This document shows positions 24,365 to 32,982 of a stretch of 38,081 bases of DNA, in pieces. The stretch spans positions 1 to 38,081 of the forward strand of contig NZ_FOCF01000014.1 in assembly GCF_900110035.1 (NCBI RefSeq). The letters are read 5' to 3'. Below the pieces are notes generated by a model that did no database searches, was not told where the DNA came from, and saw only the letters and a program-made list of their open reading frames with translations. The translations under genes and the position numbers were made by a program. This DNA comes from Sphingomonas gellani (lineage in GTDB: Bacteria; Pseudomonadota; Alphaproteobacteria; Sphingomonadales; Sphingomonadaceae). How positions within the stretch are numbered: position 1 is the stretch's first letter; every line of letters starts with the position of its first letter.

Positions 24365-25087
24365 TCAAACGACCGGATAACGCAGCCGCCCAACGAAGCG
24401 CGACAGGCTGGGGCGATAGATGGCGCGGTTGACGAAGCCGGCCTTCGCCTTTTCGAACCGCATGATGCCCTCGATCCGGCGCGCCAGGAACGCGCGGGTG
24501 TCCGCCCATCCCTCGCTCTCGTCGTCCAGGAACACGGTGATGGTCGCGCCGTACACGCCGAGCAGGATGCCCCGCTTCGTGTAGTGGTTGTAATCGGTCG
24601 CGGTGTCGCCGGCGCGGCGCCAGATATGGTCCACCGTGCGCCATCCCAGCCGGGTGGCGAACGCGACGTTGGTAGGCAACGCCAGGATGGCGAGCGCGCG
24701 CCGCAGCGCGTCGCGATGCGGCGCGGCGAAGGTCAGCCGCGCCTCCACCAGCCGGGTGATCCGTTCCCGGATCTTCATCCTGGCGATCGCCTCGGCCGGC
24801 AATGCTGCGTCCATCGCCGCATCCATCGCCGCAAACCACGCATCGATCATCGCAGTCGGGCCGCCGGCAAAGGCGAGTCGCGCCACGTCCCGGTCCACGC
24901 CCTTCGCATCCGCTGCATAGTGCAGCGCCTCGTCACCCCAGCCGTCGAACGCCGCGTTGGCGGCGATGTCCGGCGCAAGCAGAGCGCGCACCTCGTCCAG
25001 CGTCAGGTCGACGGTCTCGGCGGAGGACACGCCGGCGCCAGGGTTCAGGGGATCGGCGGGCGACTGAATGTCGGCGTGCGGAGTCAT
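24365..25087 (-). CDS. COQ9 family protein
   Basis: Lipid-binding protein of the COQ9 family, which in mitochondria assists ubiquinone ring modification by COQ7. The 240 residues have a polar N-terminus and then an all-alpha, TetR-like fold (AAFDGWGDEALHYAA, ARLAFAGGPTAMIDAWFAAMD, IRERITRLVEARL). The family's C-terminal hallmarks are WRTVDHIWRRAGDTATDYNHYTKRGILLGVY as a region, then LDDESEGWADTRAFLARRIE and FVGRLRYP. It overlaps the EamA gene by ATGA. No ubi gene is adjacent, so the link to ubiquinone rests on family membership. Confidence 0.9.
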   Translation of the reverse strand: MTPHADIQSPADPLNPGAGVSSAETVDLTLDEVRALLAPDIAANAAFDGWGDEALHYAADAKGVDRDVARLAFAGGPTAMIDAWFAAMDAAMDAALPAEAIARMKIRERITRLVEARLTFAAPHRDALRRALAILALPTNVAFATRLGWRTVDHIWRRAGDTATDYNHYTKRGILLGVYGATITVFLDDESEGWADTRAFLARRIEGIMRFEKAKAGFVNRAIYRPSLSRFVGRLRYPVV

Positions 25088-26013
25088 CCCGCCAACCTAG
25101 TCTTCCCCGGCGCGGGCGCAACCTGCGGCCCGCGCCGGACCAGCACCAGCGCGGCGGCGACCATCGCCACGCCGATCAGGTCGGGCGCGCCCAGCCGCTC
25201 GCCATAGATCGCCCACCCGATCGCACCCGCGACGATCGGCTGGATCAGCAGCGCGATGCCGATCACCAGCGGCGACAGCTTGCCAAGCGCGTAGATCATG
25301 CACCCCTGCCCGATCAGCTGGCTGACCAGCGCCAGTCCCACCAGCGGCCACCAGTCGCCCGGCATGATCCGTTCCCCAAGGGCGGCGGCCAGGACGAGAA
25401 GCGGCAGGATCGACGCCAGGCTGGACAAGGTCAGCGCCGGCAGCGGCGTCAGCACCGCCCGGACCCGCGCCATGGTGATGAAGTAGACCGTGTAGAGCAG
25501 GCCGGCGAGCACGCAGAGCAGGTCGCCCAGCAGATGCCGCGGATCCATCTGGTACGACCGTCCCATCAACAGCACAGCGCCGGCGGCGGCCAGCAGCAGC
25601 GCCAAGCCCTGATGCCGGGTCGGCCACGACCGCGCGACCAAGAAACCGTAGATCGGAAAGATCAGCGTCGCGCAATTCCCGAACAGGGTCGCGTTGGCCA
25701 GCGTGGTATGCAGGATCCCGACGTGCCAGCTGCCCAGATCCGCGGCAAAGGCGACTCCTCCGCCCACCACCAGCGCGGCGAGCCCGAACGGCAGGCGCGC
25801 CGGCCGTGCGCCGCTTCCCAGCGACAGCACCACCAGCACCGGTGTCGCCAGCGTGATGCGCCAAAAGGCCGCCGCGACCGGCCCGGTGTCGGCCAGACGG
25901 ACAAACCATGGCCCGAAGGCGAGCGCGATGTTCGCGACGGCGACCGCGATCAGCGCGACCGGTGAAACATTTGCCTCGGCAACAGTTTTACTTGGCACGG
26001 TGCGCGGATGCAT
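25084..26013 (-). CDS. EamA/DMT family transporter
   Basis: A 309-residue inner-membrane protein with about ten hydrophobic helices in two EamA repeats (for example VALIAVAVANIALAFGPWF, ALLLAAAGAVLLMG, LLCVLAGLLYTVYFITMA, LIGVAMVAAALVLVR). The family exports metabolites or amino acids; the substrate cannot be predicted here. It starts at ATG 26013 with GGGAG 5 bases upstream. It is probably cotranscribed with the COQ9 gene, which it overlaps by 4 bp, and it diverges from the Old Yellow Enzyme gene over 56 bp. Confidence 0.9.
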   Translation of the reverse strand: MHPRTVPSKTVAEANVSPVALIAVAVANIALAFGPWFVRLADTGPVAAAFWRITLATPVLVVLSLGSGARPARLPFGLAALVVGGGVAFAADLGSWHVGILHTTLANATLFGNCATLIFPIYGFLVARSWPTRHQGLALLLAAAGAVLLMGRSYQMDPRHLLGDLLCVLAGLLYTVYFITMARVRAVLTPLPALTLSSLASILPLLVLAAALGERIMPGDWWPLVGLALVSQLIGQGCMIYALGKLSPLVIGIALLIQPIVAGAIGWAIYGERLGAPDLIGVAMVAAALVLVRRGPQVAPAPGKTRLAG

Positions 26014-26069
26014 GCCGCTCCCTACCGCCCTATCTCCCCCGCTGACAAACTGACGGATCGCCTCTTTCC

Positions 26070-27143
26070 ATGACCAGCCTGTTCGACCCTATCCAGATCG
26101 GCGACATCGCCGCCCCCAACCGCATTATGATGGCGCCCTTGACGCGGGGCCGGTCGACCCCGGCGCATGTGCCTACACCGATCATGGTCGATTATTATCG
26201 GCAGCGCGCGGGTGCCGGGCTGATCGTTACGGAGGGGACCGGCATCAGCCAGGAGGGCATGGGTTGGCCCAAGGCGCCCGGCATCTGGAGCGACGAGCAG
26301 GTGGAGGCGTGGAAGCCGGTGACCGAGGCTGTCCACCGCGCCGGCGGCCGCATCGTCACCCAGCTGTGGCACATGGGCCGGCTGTCGCGTCCGGAAGTGA
26401 TCGGGATGACCCCCTTGTCGTCGTCGGCGATCAAGGCGCCTTATCCGAAGCCACAAAATCCCTATGCGGAACCGCGCGCCGCGACGCTGGACGACATCCA
26501 CCGCGTGCTGGACGATTTCTCCGCCACCGCGCGCAACGCGCTGCGCGCCGGCTTCGACGGGGTGCAGTTGCACGGCGCGAACGGGTATCTGATCGACCAG
26601 TTCCTGCGCGACGGCACCAACCACCGTGACGATCAGTATGGCGGCACGCCGGAAAACCGCATGCGCCTGCTGGGTGAGGTGGTCGACCGCCTTGTCGCGG
26701 AACTGGGCGCCGGCCGCACCGGCGTGCGCCTTTCCCCCAATGGCGAGAGCCAGGGCGCCGACGACAGCGATCCCGAATCGATCTTCGTACCCGCTGCCGC
26801 GATGCTGCAGCAAAAGAACATCGCTTTTCTGGAAATGCGCGAACAGAATCCGACCAGCAGCTTCGGCAAATCGGACGTGCCCAAGCTGTCGCCGGCCATC
26901 CGCCGCGTGTTCACCAACCCGCTGTTCCTGAACCAGGATTACGACCTGGCCGGCGCGCAGGCCGATCTGGACGCCGGGCTGGCGGACGGTATCGCGTTCG
27001 GACGGGACTATATCGCCAATCCCGACCTGGCGGAGCGGCTGCGCCAGGGTGCGTCGCTCAACACGCCGGACGTGTCGACCTTCTACACCGACGGGACCAA
27101 GGGTTACACCGACTATCCCGCGCTGGAACCGCAGCTCGCCTGA
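26070..27143 (+). CDS. Old Yellow Enzyme family alkene reductase
   Basis: FMN-dependent NAD(P)H oxidoreductase that reduces activated C=C bonds or nitro compounds. The 357-residue TIM-barrel protein has MAPLTRGRS with T25 near FMN and the substrate pair H168/N171 with proton donor Y173 in LHGANGYLIDQFLRDGTN. It also has DQYGGTPENRMRLL, VRLSPNGE and the phosphate-binding ADGIAFGRDYIANPDL. These residues correspond to the yeast OYE His191, Asn194 and Tyr196, placing it in the classical NemA-like class rather than YqjM. It stands alone and converges with ribH. Confidence 0.94.
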   Translation: MTSLFDPIQIGDIAAPNRIMMAPLTRGRSTPAHVPTPIMVDYYRQRAGAGLIVTEGTGISQEGMGWPKAPGIWSDEQVEAWKPVTEAVHRAGGRIVTQLWHMGRLSRPEVIGMTPLSSSAIKAPYPKPQNPYAEPRAATLDDIHRVLDDFSATARNALRAGFDGVQLHGANGYLIDQFLRDGTNHRDDQYGGTPENRMRLLGEVVDRLVAELGAGRTGVRLSPNGESQGADDSDPESIFVPAAAMLQQKNIAFLEMREQNPTSSFGKSDVPKLSPAIRRVFTNPLFLNQDYDLAGAQADLDAGLADGIAFGRDYIANPDLAERLRQGASLNTPDVSTFYTDGTKGYTDYPALEPQLA

Positions 27144-27162
27144 TTGGGCGAGCCGCGATTCT

Positions 27163-27582
27163 TCAGGCGAAGCGGCGGCGCAGGTCCAGCATGGCCAGCG
27201 CCGCCTCCGCCGCCCCGCCGCCCTTGTCCAGCTGAGCAGGGTCGGCGCGGAGGATCGCCTGCGCCTCGTCCTCGGTGGTCAGGATGCCGTTGCCGATCGC
27301 GATGCCGTCCATGGTCAACGCCATGATGCCGCGCGCGCTTTCATTGGCGACGATCTCGAAGTGATAGGTTTCGCCCCGGATCACCACGCCCAGCGCGACG
27401 AACGCGTCGTACTCGCCCGTCTCCGCCGCCAGCGCGATCGCACCGGGCACTTCCAGCGCGCCGGGGACGGTCAACGTCTCATGCTTGTGCCCGGCGCGCT
27501 CCACCGCGGCGCGTGCGCCGGCCAGCAGCATGTCGTTGAGGTGGTCGTAGAAACGCGCCTCGACCAGCAGAACCTTCGCCAT
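27163..27582 (-). CDS. ribH: 6,7-dimethyl-8-ribityllumazine synthase
   Basis: Condenses 5-amino-6-ribitylaminouracil with dihydroxybutanone phosphate, the penultimate step of riboflavin synthesis. It is about 139 residues. Catalytic H74 lies in VVIRGETYHFEIV, and the TVPGALEVPGAI and GNGILTTEDEAQA segments are diagnostic. I prefer ATG 27582 to TTG 27594, because MAKVLLVEARFYDHL is the usual beginning and a GGAA lies upstream. It is the last gene of the riboflavin operon, 22 bp after ribB. Confidence 0.95.
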   Translation of the reverse strand: MAKVLLVEARFYDHLNDMLLAGARAAVERAGHKHETLTVPGALEVPGAIALAAETGEYDAFVALGVVIRGETYHFEIVANESARGIMALTMDGIAIGNGILTTEDEAQAILRADPAQLDKGGGAAEAALAMLDLRRRFA

Positions 27583-27604
27583 CCGTGTTTCCAATTCCCG
27601 TGTA

Positions 27605-28732
27605 TCAGTCGATGGGCCGCTCGCCGACGATCGACAGGCCGTAACCGTCCAGACCGACCAGCGTATGATGCGTGTTGGTGAGCAGCACCATTTCCTCCAC
27701 GCCCAGTTCCGTCAGGATCATCGCGCCGACGCCGTAATCGCGCAGCTCCTCCATCTCGGCGGGGGCCAGCGTTCCGGCCTTTGCCTGCAACGCGACGGTG
27801 AACTGGTCGGGACGTGGGCGGTTGATGACCACCACGACGCCCGCACCCTCCGCGCCGATGATCTCCATCGACCGGCGCAACAGGTCGCCCCGATCCGTGT
27901 CCTCGCCGAAGATGTCGGCAAAGGTCGACAGGGCGTGCATCCGCACCAGCGTCGGCCTCGACGGGTCGACGCGCCCCTTCACCAACGCGATCTGTTCGGA
28001 CCCCGTCGCCTTGTTCCAATAGGTGATGGCCGTCCAGTCGCTACCCCAACGGCTGGTGAAGCGAGCCTCCGCCCGCTTCTCGACCAGATGGTCGTGGCGG
28101 CGGCGATACGCGATCAGGTCGCGGATCGTGCCGATCTTCAGATTGTGGCGCTGGGCAAAGGCGACCAGGTCGTCCAGCCGCGCCATGGTCCCGTCCTCGT
28201 TCATGATCTCGCAGATCACGCCGGAGGGGTTGAGGCCGGCCAGCCGCGCGACATCCACCGCCGCCTCCGTATGGCCGGTGCGGACCAGCACGCCGCCGTC
28301 GCGCGCGATCAGGGGAAAGACGTGACCCGGCGTCACGATCGCCTCCGCCGGCTGGCCCGCGTCGATCGCCACCGCGATGGTGCGGGCACGATCGGCGGCG
28401 GAGATGCCGGTGGTTACGCCCTCTCGCGCCTCGATCGAGGTGGTGAACGCGGTTTCGTAGCGGGTGCCGTTGTTGCGGCTCATCGGCTGGAGTCCCAGCT
28501 CGCCCACCCGCTTCTTGGTCAGCGCCAGGCAGATCAGCCCGCGGCCGTGCACCGCCATGAAGGTGATCTTTTCCGGCGTCGCCATCTGCGCGGGGATCAC
28601 CAGATCGCCCTCATTCTCCCGGTCTTCGTCATCGACCAGGATGAACATGCGCCCGTTGCGCGCCTCGTCGATCAGCTCTTCCGGCGACGACAGAAACGCA
28701 TGACGCAGTCGCGCCAGTTCAGGCCTTGCCAC
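27605..28732 (-). CDS. ribB: RibB with degenerate GTP cyclohydrolase II domain (RibBX-like)
   Basis: The N-terminal domain (1-210) is 3,4-dihydroxy-2-butanone 4-phosphate synthase, with the metal-binding DDEDRENEGDL (34-44), HGRGLICL, SAADRARTI and RTGHTEAAVDVARLAG. The C-terminal domain (about 225-375) keeps the GTP cyclohydrolase II fold pattern (VRMHALSTFADIFG, LLTNTHHTLVGLDGYGL). The three zinc cysteines are gone and the RQEGRNIGL catalytic segment is replaced by INRPRPDQ, so GTP cyclohydrolase activity is unlikely. Proteobacterial fusions of this kind have been called RibBX. The GTG at 28732 overlaps ribE by 14 bp and has GGAGAG upstream. An active ribA must lie elsewhere. Confidence 0.92.
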   Translation of the reverse strand: MARPELARLRHAFLSSPEELIDEARNGRMFILVDDEDRENEGDLVIPAQMATPEKITFMAVHGRGLICLALTKKRVGELGLQPMSRNNGTRYETAFTTSIEAREGVTTGISAADRARTIAVAIDAGQPAEAIVTPGHVFPLIARDGGVLVRTGHTEAAVDVARLAGLNPSGVICEIMNEDGTMARLDDLVAFAQRHNLKIGTIRDLIAYRRRHDHLVEKRAEARFTSRWGSDWTAITYWNKATGSEQIALVKGRVDPSRPTLVRMHALSTFADIFGEDTDRGDLLRRSMEIIGAEGAGVVVVINRPRPDQFTVALQAKAGTLAPAEMEELRDYGVGAMILTELGVEEMVLLTNTHHTLVGLDGYGLSIVGERPID

Positions 28733-29339
28733 GATAGCTCTCCATCCGCTTGAGGTAGCGGGCCAGCACGTCGATCTCGATATTGACCCGGTCGCCCGGC
28801 CGCAGCGCACCCAGAGTCGTCACCGCCTGGGTGTGCGGGATCAGGTTGATCGCGAACTCGGTGCCGGTCGCATCGTCCGCCACGGTGTTCACGGTCAGCG
28901 ACACGCCGTTGACCGTCACCGATCCCTTGGGCGCCAGAAACGCGGCCACATCCGTGTCGACGCGAAAGGCGATGCGGCGCGAGTCGCCGTCCGGCTCAAC
29001 CGACAGGACCTCCGCCACCCCGTCGACATGGCCGGTGACGATATGGCCGCCCAGTTCGTCGCCCAGCTTCATCGCCCGTTCCAGGTTCAGCCGACCGCCC
29101 TCGGCCCATTGGCTGCCGGCCGTGCGGGCGATCGTTTCCCCCGACACGTCCACCGCGAACCAGTCGGAATCCCCGTTCCGCCCCTTGTCCACGACCGTCA
29201 GGCAGACACCCGAACAGGCGATCGACGCGCCCAGATCGATCCCGCCGCTGTCGAACCGTGTGTCCACGACGACGCGCAGGTCGCCGCGGCGTTCAATGGA
29301 CCGGACGGTCCCCACATCTGTGATGATACCCGTAAACAT
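28719..29339 (-). CDS. ribE: Riboflavin synthase alpha chain
   Basis: Dismutates two lumazine molecules to riboflavin. The 206 residues contain two homologous barrels: MFTGIITDVGTV with IACSGVCLTVVD in the first, and GHIVTGHVDGVAEV with VTVNGVSLTVN in the second. The N-terminal MFTGII is invariant in the family. It overlaps ribD by one base (TGATG) and ribB by 14 bp, so the operon is translationally coupled. Confidence 0.96.
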   Translation of the reverse strand: MFTGIITDVGTVRSIERRGDLRVVVDTRFDSGGIDLGASIACSGVCLTVVDKGRNGDSDWFAVDVSGETIARTAGSQWAEGGRLNLERAMKLGDELGGHIVTGHVDGVAEVLSVEPDGDSRRIAFRVDTDVAAFLAPKGSVTVNGVSLTVNTVADDATGTEFAINLIPHTQAVTTLGALRPGDRVNIEIDVLARYLKRMESYRGKA

Positions 29340-30319
29340 CAGGCGCGCTCATATGCCTCCATCCGGTCCACGCCAAGCTGTCGGGCGTCGAGCAGTCGCC
29401 AACGGCCATGCGCCTGCGCCAGATCGGCCAAGCCGATCGCCGGCAGCGTCAACCCTCCACCCACCAGGATCGGCGCGCGGTACAGCAACAACCGGTCGAC
29501 CATGTCCGCCGCCAGGAACGCCGCGGCCGCACCCGCGCCACCCTCCACCATCAGGTGATCGCCCGGCAGCGCGCGGACCTGCTCCGGTGAATCGATCGCC
29601 TGCCAGCCATCGGGTGGGGCGGCAGTGTCGCGGGTCAGGACGAGTCGTCGCGGCGAATGCGCATGGAGCCCGTCCAGCCGCACGTCCAACGCCGGCGCGT
29701 CGACGGCCAGCGTGCGTGCGCCGATCAGGATCATCTCATGCCGGCTGCGTTCGAGATGCGTATGCGCGCGCGCTTGCGGACCGGTGATCCACCGGCTGCG
29801 GCCATCCGCCATCGCAAGGCACCCGTCGAGCGACATGGCCAGCTTCAGCGTGATGAACGGCCGCCCCTTCCGCTGCCGGGTCAGCCACCCCGCCATGGAG
29901 CGTCTCGCCGCATCGGCCTGCACACCGCAGCGTGTCTCCACACCCGCCGCCGCGAGTCGCGCCAGACCGTCGCCGTCCGTTCGCGGGTCGGGGTCACGCA
30001 TCGCCGCCACCACACGCGCCACGCCGGCCGCGATCAGCAGGTCCGCACACGCCGGTCCGCGAGGACTGGCATGCGCACAGGGTTCCAGCGTCACGTAGCA
30101 AGTCGCGCCGCGCGACTTGTCGCCCGCCATCGCCAACGCCATCGCCTCCGCATGGGGACGACCGCCCGCCTGCGTCCAGCCCCGCCCGACCACCACGCCG
30201 TCCATCACGATCACGCAGCCGACATTGGGATTGGGCGCGGTACGGCCCCGGCCACGGTCACCCAGCGACAGCGCCGCCGCCATCCAGCGGGCGTCGTCCG
30301 TGGCCTCTACAGCCCCCAC
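29339..30319 (-). CDS. ribD: Bifunctional riboflavin deaminase/reductase RibD
   Basis: Deaminates and then reduces the pyrimidine intermediate after GTP cyclohydrolase II. The zinc deaminase domain (1-145) has H56/E58 in RPHAEAMAL and C81/C91 in LEPCAHASPRGPAC. The reductase domain (146-326) has RPFITLKLAMSLDG, SRWITG and MVEGGAGAAAAFL. At 326 residues it is slightly shorter than E. coli RibD. It overlaps a small membrane-protein gene upstream by 13 bp and ribE downstream by one base. Confidence 0.95.
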   Translation of the reverse strand: MGAVEATDDARWMAAALSLGDRGRGRTAPNPNVGCVIVMDGVVVGRGWTQAGGRPHAEAMALAMAGDKSRGATCYVTLEPCAHASPRGPACADLLIAAGVARVVAAMRDPDPRTDGDGLARLAAAGVETRCGVQADAARRSMAGWLTRQRKGRPFITLKLAMSLDGCLAMADGRSRWITGPQARAHTHLERSRHEMILIGARTLAVDAPALDVRLDGLHAHSPRRLVLTRDTAAPPDGWQAIDSPEQVRALPGDHLMVEGGAGAAAAFLAADMVDRLLLYRAPILVGGGLTLPAIGLADLAQAHGRWRLLDARQLGVDRMEAYERA

Positions 30320-30654
30320 CGGGTCATCGCATCATCGACCTTCTTGAACCCGGCGCGATTGCGCTCCTGCGCGGCCTTTTGTTCCGCCACACGCTTTTCC
30401 TTGATCGGCGCGTCGATCTTTTGCTGGGCCCGGATATCCGCATCGGTCCGGTCCGCGCGCCATTGCTCCACATAGACGATGTCGCGCCGGTATTCGGTCG
30501 GAAAGCTGCTGTCCCTAGCAAAGGCGAAGATCACGAACCCGGTGATCGCGACCGCCAGCGCGAAGAAGCCGAGTTCGTACCGCTCCCGGCTGGCCAGGAA
30601 CATCCGCAGGTCGCGATAGGCGCGCAAGGGGGAGAAGCGGGCAAAGAACTGCAT
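30307..30654 (-). CDS. Small single-pass membrane protein of unknown function
   Basis: I do not recognise a named family. The 115-residue protein from ATG 30654 has a basic, aromatic N-terminus (FFARFSPLRAYRDL) and one transmembrane helix (about 29-46, GFFALAVAITGFVIFAFA). A charged, probably helical or coiled C-terminus follows, with IRAQQKIDAPIKEKR and AAQERNRAG. The stop overlaps the ribD start by 13 bp, so it seems to be the first gene of the riboflavin operon. Codon use matches its neighbours and the overlap argues that it is real. No clear ribosome binding site is seen. Confidence 0.7.
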   Translation of the reverse strand: MQFFARFSPLRAYRDLRMFLASRERYELGFFALAVAITGFVIFAFARDSSFPTEYRRDIVYVEQWRADRTDADIRAQQKIDAPIKEKRVAEQKAAQERNRAGFKKVDDAMTRWGL

Positions 30655-30672
30655 GGGCGTAAGATAGGAGGA

Positions 30673-30708
30673 TGGAGCCGCGGCGAACAGTCCCGCCCGG
30701 CGGCTCCA
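30673..30708 (-). terminator. Hairpin terminator of tonB
   Basis: TGGAGCCGC (30673-30681) and GCGGCTCCA (30700-30708) form a perfect 9-bp stem with an 18-base loop, 14 bases downstream of the tonB stop. The minus-strand flank (TCCTCCTATCTT) is only moderately T-rich. Confidence 0.5.
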
Positions 30709-30721
30709 CGCCTCGTTCCGA

Positions 30722-31408
30722 TCACTCCTGCAGGACAAAGGTGACGCTCATCGTGCGCCACGCCTCGAAAGGGATGCCGTCGCGAGTCCCGGGGCGGAAC
30801 CGCCAGCGGGACAGCGCCTGCCGCTCCGTGACGCGGAAGAAGTCGTCGCTGGTGGCCGACACGCGCTCCACCGCCTTGACCCGCCCGTCCATGCCGACCA
30901 GCACCCTGACCACCACCTTGCCCGGATGCTCGGCACGCTGCTCCGCGGGTGGATAGGGCGGCTGGAACTGGTCGGCATAGCGCGGATCGACGCCGGGCTG
31001 CACCAGCAACGGCAACGCGGGTTTCGCGACCTCGACGGTGGCGGCGCCCGTGCCCGTGCCGCCCGACGCTCCCGTGTCGACGCTCACAGGCGGCTGGGGC
31101 GGCATGGGCGGGAGCTGGAAGCTGGTCTGTGGCGGCACCTCGACCAGGGGCGGGACGGTTTCGATCCGCTGCTGCGGTGCGGCCTTCGCCTTGGGCGGAT
31201 CCAGTTGCTTGATCGGTTCGGGCGGTGGCGGGTCGAGGATGTCGACCACCTTCAGCGGCGGGTCCGCCGGATGCGTGAACACCTGCGGCGCGGCGAGCAG
31301 CAGGGCACCGACCACCGCCGCGTTGACGCCCACGGCGATGGCAAGGCTGACCGGGTTGATTCTGCCTGGAGTGAAACCGCCCGGCCGGGCGTGACGATCC
31401 GCGTACAT
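30722..31408 (-). CDS. TonB family energy-transducing protein
   Basis: Couples the proton motive force to outer-membrane TonB-dependent receptors. The 228 residues show a short cytoplasmic N-terminus and one transmembrane anchor (about 20-41, VSLAIAVGVNAAVVGALLLAA). A Pro-rich periplasmic spanner (about 57-110, with VDILDPPPPEP) and a C-terminal TonB_C domain (about 150-228, PPYPPAEQRAEHPGKVVVRVLVGMDGRV-type region, ALSRWRFRPG) follow. A strong purine run (GAAGGAGAGGG) precedes ATG 31408. exbB/exbD are not adjacent. Sphingomonads often carry several tonB genes, so the receptor cannot be named. Confidence 0.92.
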   Translation of the reverse strand: MYADRHARPGGFTPGRINPVSLAIAVGVNAAVVGALLLAAPQVFTHPADPPLKVVDILDPPPPEPIKQLDPPKAKAAPQQRIETVPPLVEVPPQTSFQLPPMPPQPPVSVDTGASGGTGTGAATVEVAKPALPLLVQPGVDPRYADQFQPPYPPAEQRAEHPGKVVVRVLVGMDGRVKAVERVSATSDDFFRVTERQALSRWRFRPGTRDGIPFEAWRTMSVTFVLQE

Positions 31409-31451
31409 CGTTCCCTCTCCTTCTTCACGGCCGAGCCTGACACCCGGCAGG

Positions 31452-31480
31452 GGGATGTTACATCATTTCATACAGCCGGC
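31452..31480 (-). promoter_or_regulatory. Possible tonB promoter with overlapping palindrome
   Basis: On the minus strand, TTGCCG and TAACAT are 16 bases apart, a fair sigma-70 match. The palindrome GATGT-T-ACATC (31454-31464) overlaps the -10, a position suited to repression. It is not a Fur box. Confidence 0.3.
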
Positions 31481-31518
31481 AAGCGGCCACGAACGACGAT
31501 GGCCGGCCGCGGAGACAG

Positions 31519-32856
31519 TTAGGCCGTCAGCCGCTCGATCGTCCGCTCACGCCCGATCAGCGGCAGCAGCTGCGCCATGTCGGGACCGTGATCGCGTCCG
31601 GTCAGTGCGCGGCGCAGCGGCAGGAACAGCGCGCGTCCCTTGCGTCCGGTTGCCGCCTTCAACGCGCCCGTCAGCGCATGCCAGGGATCGCCCGCCCAGT
31701 CGATCGCGGCCGCCTCGGTCGCGGCGGCCACCAGGAACTCGCGATCCTCCGCGGCAATATCGGCCATCACGGGACCCTCCACGACCGTCCACCAGTCCGC
31801 CGCCTCCGCCACGGTCGACAGGTTGGGCCGGATCGCGTCCCATCCCGCGGCATCCATGCCGTCCGGCAGGCGTGCCGCCACGACGTCAAACGGTAGCTGA
31901 TGGACGATCCGCGCGTTCAGCTGCGTCAATTCCGCCTCCTCGAAACGGGCGGGGGCGCGGCCGAAACGGGCGAAGTTCAGCGTCTCGGCAAGCTGCCCGG
32001 CATCCCGGATCGGCTCCACGGGATCGCTGGTGCCGATCCGCGCAAGCAGCGCCCGGACCGCTTCCGGCTCGATCCCCGCCTCGCGGAACGTGTCGACCCC
32101 GACGGAGCCGAGTCGCTTGGACAGCTTCCCCTCCGCGCCGGTCAACAGCGCCTCGTGCGCGAAGGAGGGCGGGGTCGCGCCCATGGCGTCGAACATCTGC
32201 AGCTGCAACGCGGTGTTCGACACATGGTCCTCACCGCGCAGCACCAGCGTAACGCCCATGTCGATATCGTCGATCGCGGACGGCAGCATGTACAGCCAGC
32301 TGCCATTGGCACGTCGCACCACGGGATCGCTCATCGTCGCGGGGTCGAAGCTCTGCGGTCCGCGGATCAGGTCGTCCCACCCGATCGCCGCGTCGTGATC
32401 CAGGCGGAAGCGCCAGTGCGGCCGAACCCCCTCCCCCTCCAGCCGCGCGCGGTCGGCGTCGCTCAGCGCCAGCGCCGCACGGTCGTATACCGGCGGCAGG
32501 CCGCGCCCCAGCTGCACCTTGCGCTTCAGCTCCAGTTCCTGGGTGCTTTCGTAACAGGGATAGATGCGGCCACCCTCGACCAGTTCGTCGAAGCGGCGCT
32601 CATACAGCGCGAAACGCTCCGACTGACGGACCTCGGCGTCGGGCACCAGGCCCAGCCAGTCGAGATCGGCGCGGATCGCGTCCACGAACCGCTCCTCGCT
32701 ACGCTCCGTGTCGGTGTCGTCTAGCCTGAGCAGGAACCGCCCGCCATGCTTGCGGGCCCACAACCAGTTGCCCAGCGCCGCGCGGATGTTGCCGACATGA
32801 AGGCGCCCGGTGGGCGAGGGCGCAAAGCGGGTCACGGCAGATGGGTGAGAGGTCAT
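31519..32856 (-). CDS. gltX: Glutamyl-tRNA synthetase
   Basis: Class I aminoacyl-tRNA synthetase charging tRNA-Glu. The 445-residue protein has the HIGH-like LHVGN (19-23) after FAPSPTG, the KMSKS-equivalent KLSKR (244-248), LRLDDTDTERS and VLRGEDHVSNT. The C-terminal all-helical anticodon-binding region completes it. Many alphaproteobacteria have two gltX genes and lack GlnRS, with one copy dedicated to Glu-tRNA(Gln); I cannot tell which this is. It is upstream of tonB on the same strand by 110 bp and diverges from prs. Confidence 0.95.
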   Translation of the reverse strand: MTSHPSAVTRFAPSPTGRLHVGNIRAALGNWLWARKHGGRFLLRLDDTDTERSEERFVDAIRADLDWLGLVPDAEVRQSERFALYERRFDELVEGGRIYPCYESTQELELKRKVQLGRGLPPVYDRAALALSDADRARLEGEGVRPHWRFRLDHDAAIGWDDLIRGPQSFDPATMSDPVVRRANGSWLYMLPSAIDDIDMGVTLVLRGEDHVSNTALQLQMFDAMGATPPSFAHEALLTGAEGKLSKRLGSVGVDTFREAGIEPEAVRALLARIGTSDPVEPIRDAGQLAETLNFARFGRAPARFEEAELTQLNARIVHQLPFDVVAARLPDGMDAAGWDAIRPNLSTVAEAADWWTVVEGPVMADIAAEDREFLVAAATEAAAIDWAGDPWHALTGALKAATGRKGRALFLPLRRALTGRDHGPDMAQLLPLIGRERTIERLTA

Positions 32857-32982
32857 GGCACCCGCGATAGCGTGCGCACCCGTCCCGGCAAACGTCTTTG
32901 CGGTTTCGTGACACGCGCTTTAAGGCGGCGTCTCTCGAAAACGGGGTGCCCCGGGTCGGCGGCGTTGGAGATCGGCACGAAC

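Noticed and set aside
29339..30760. FMN riboswitch before the riboflavin operon
   Set aside because: No RFN-type conserved segments are visible upstream of ribD or of the small membrane-protein gene.
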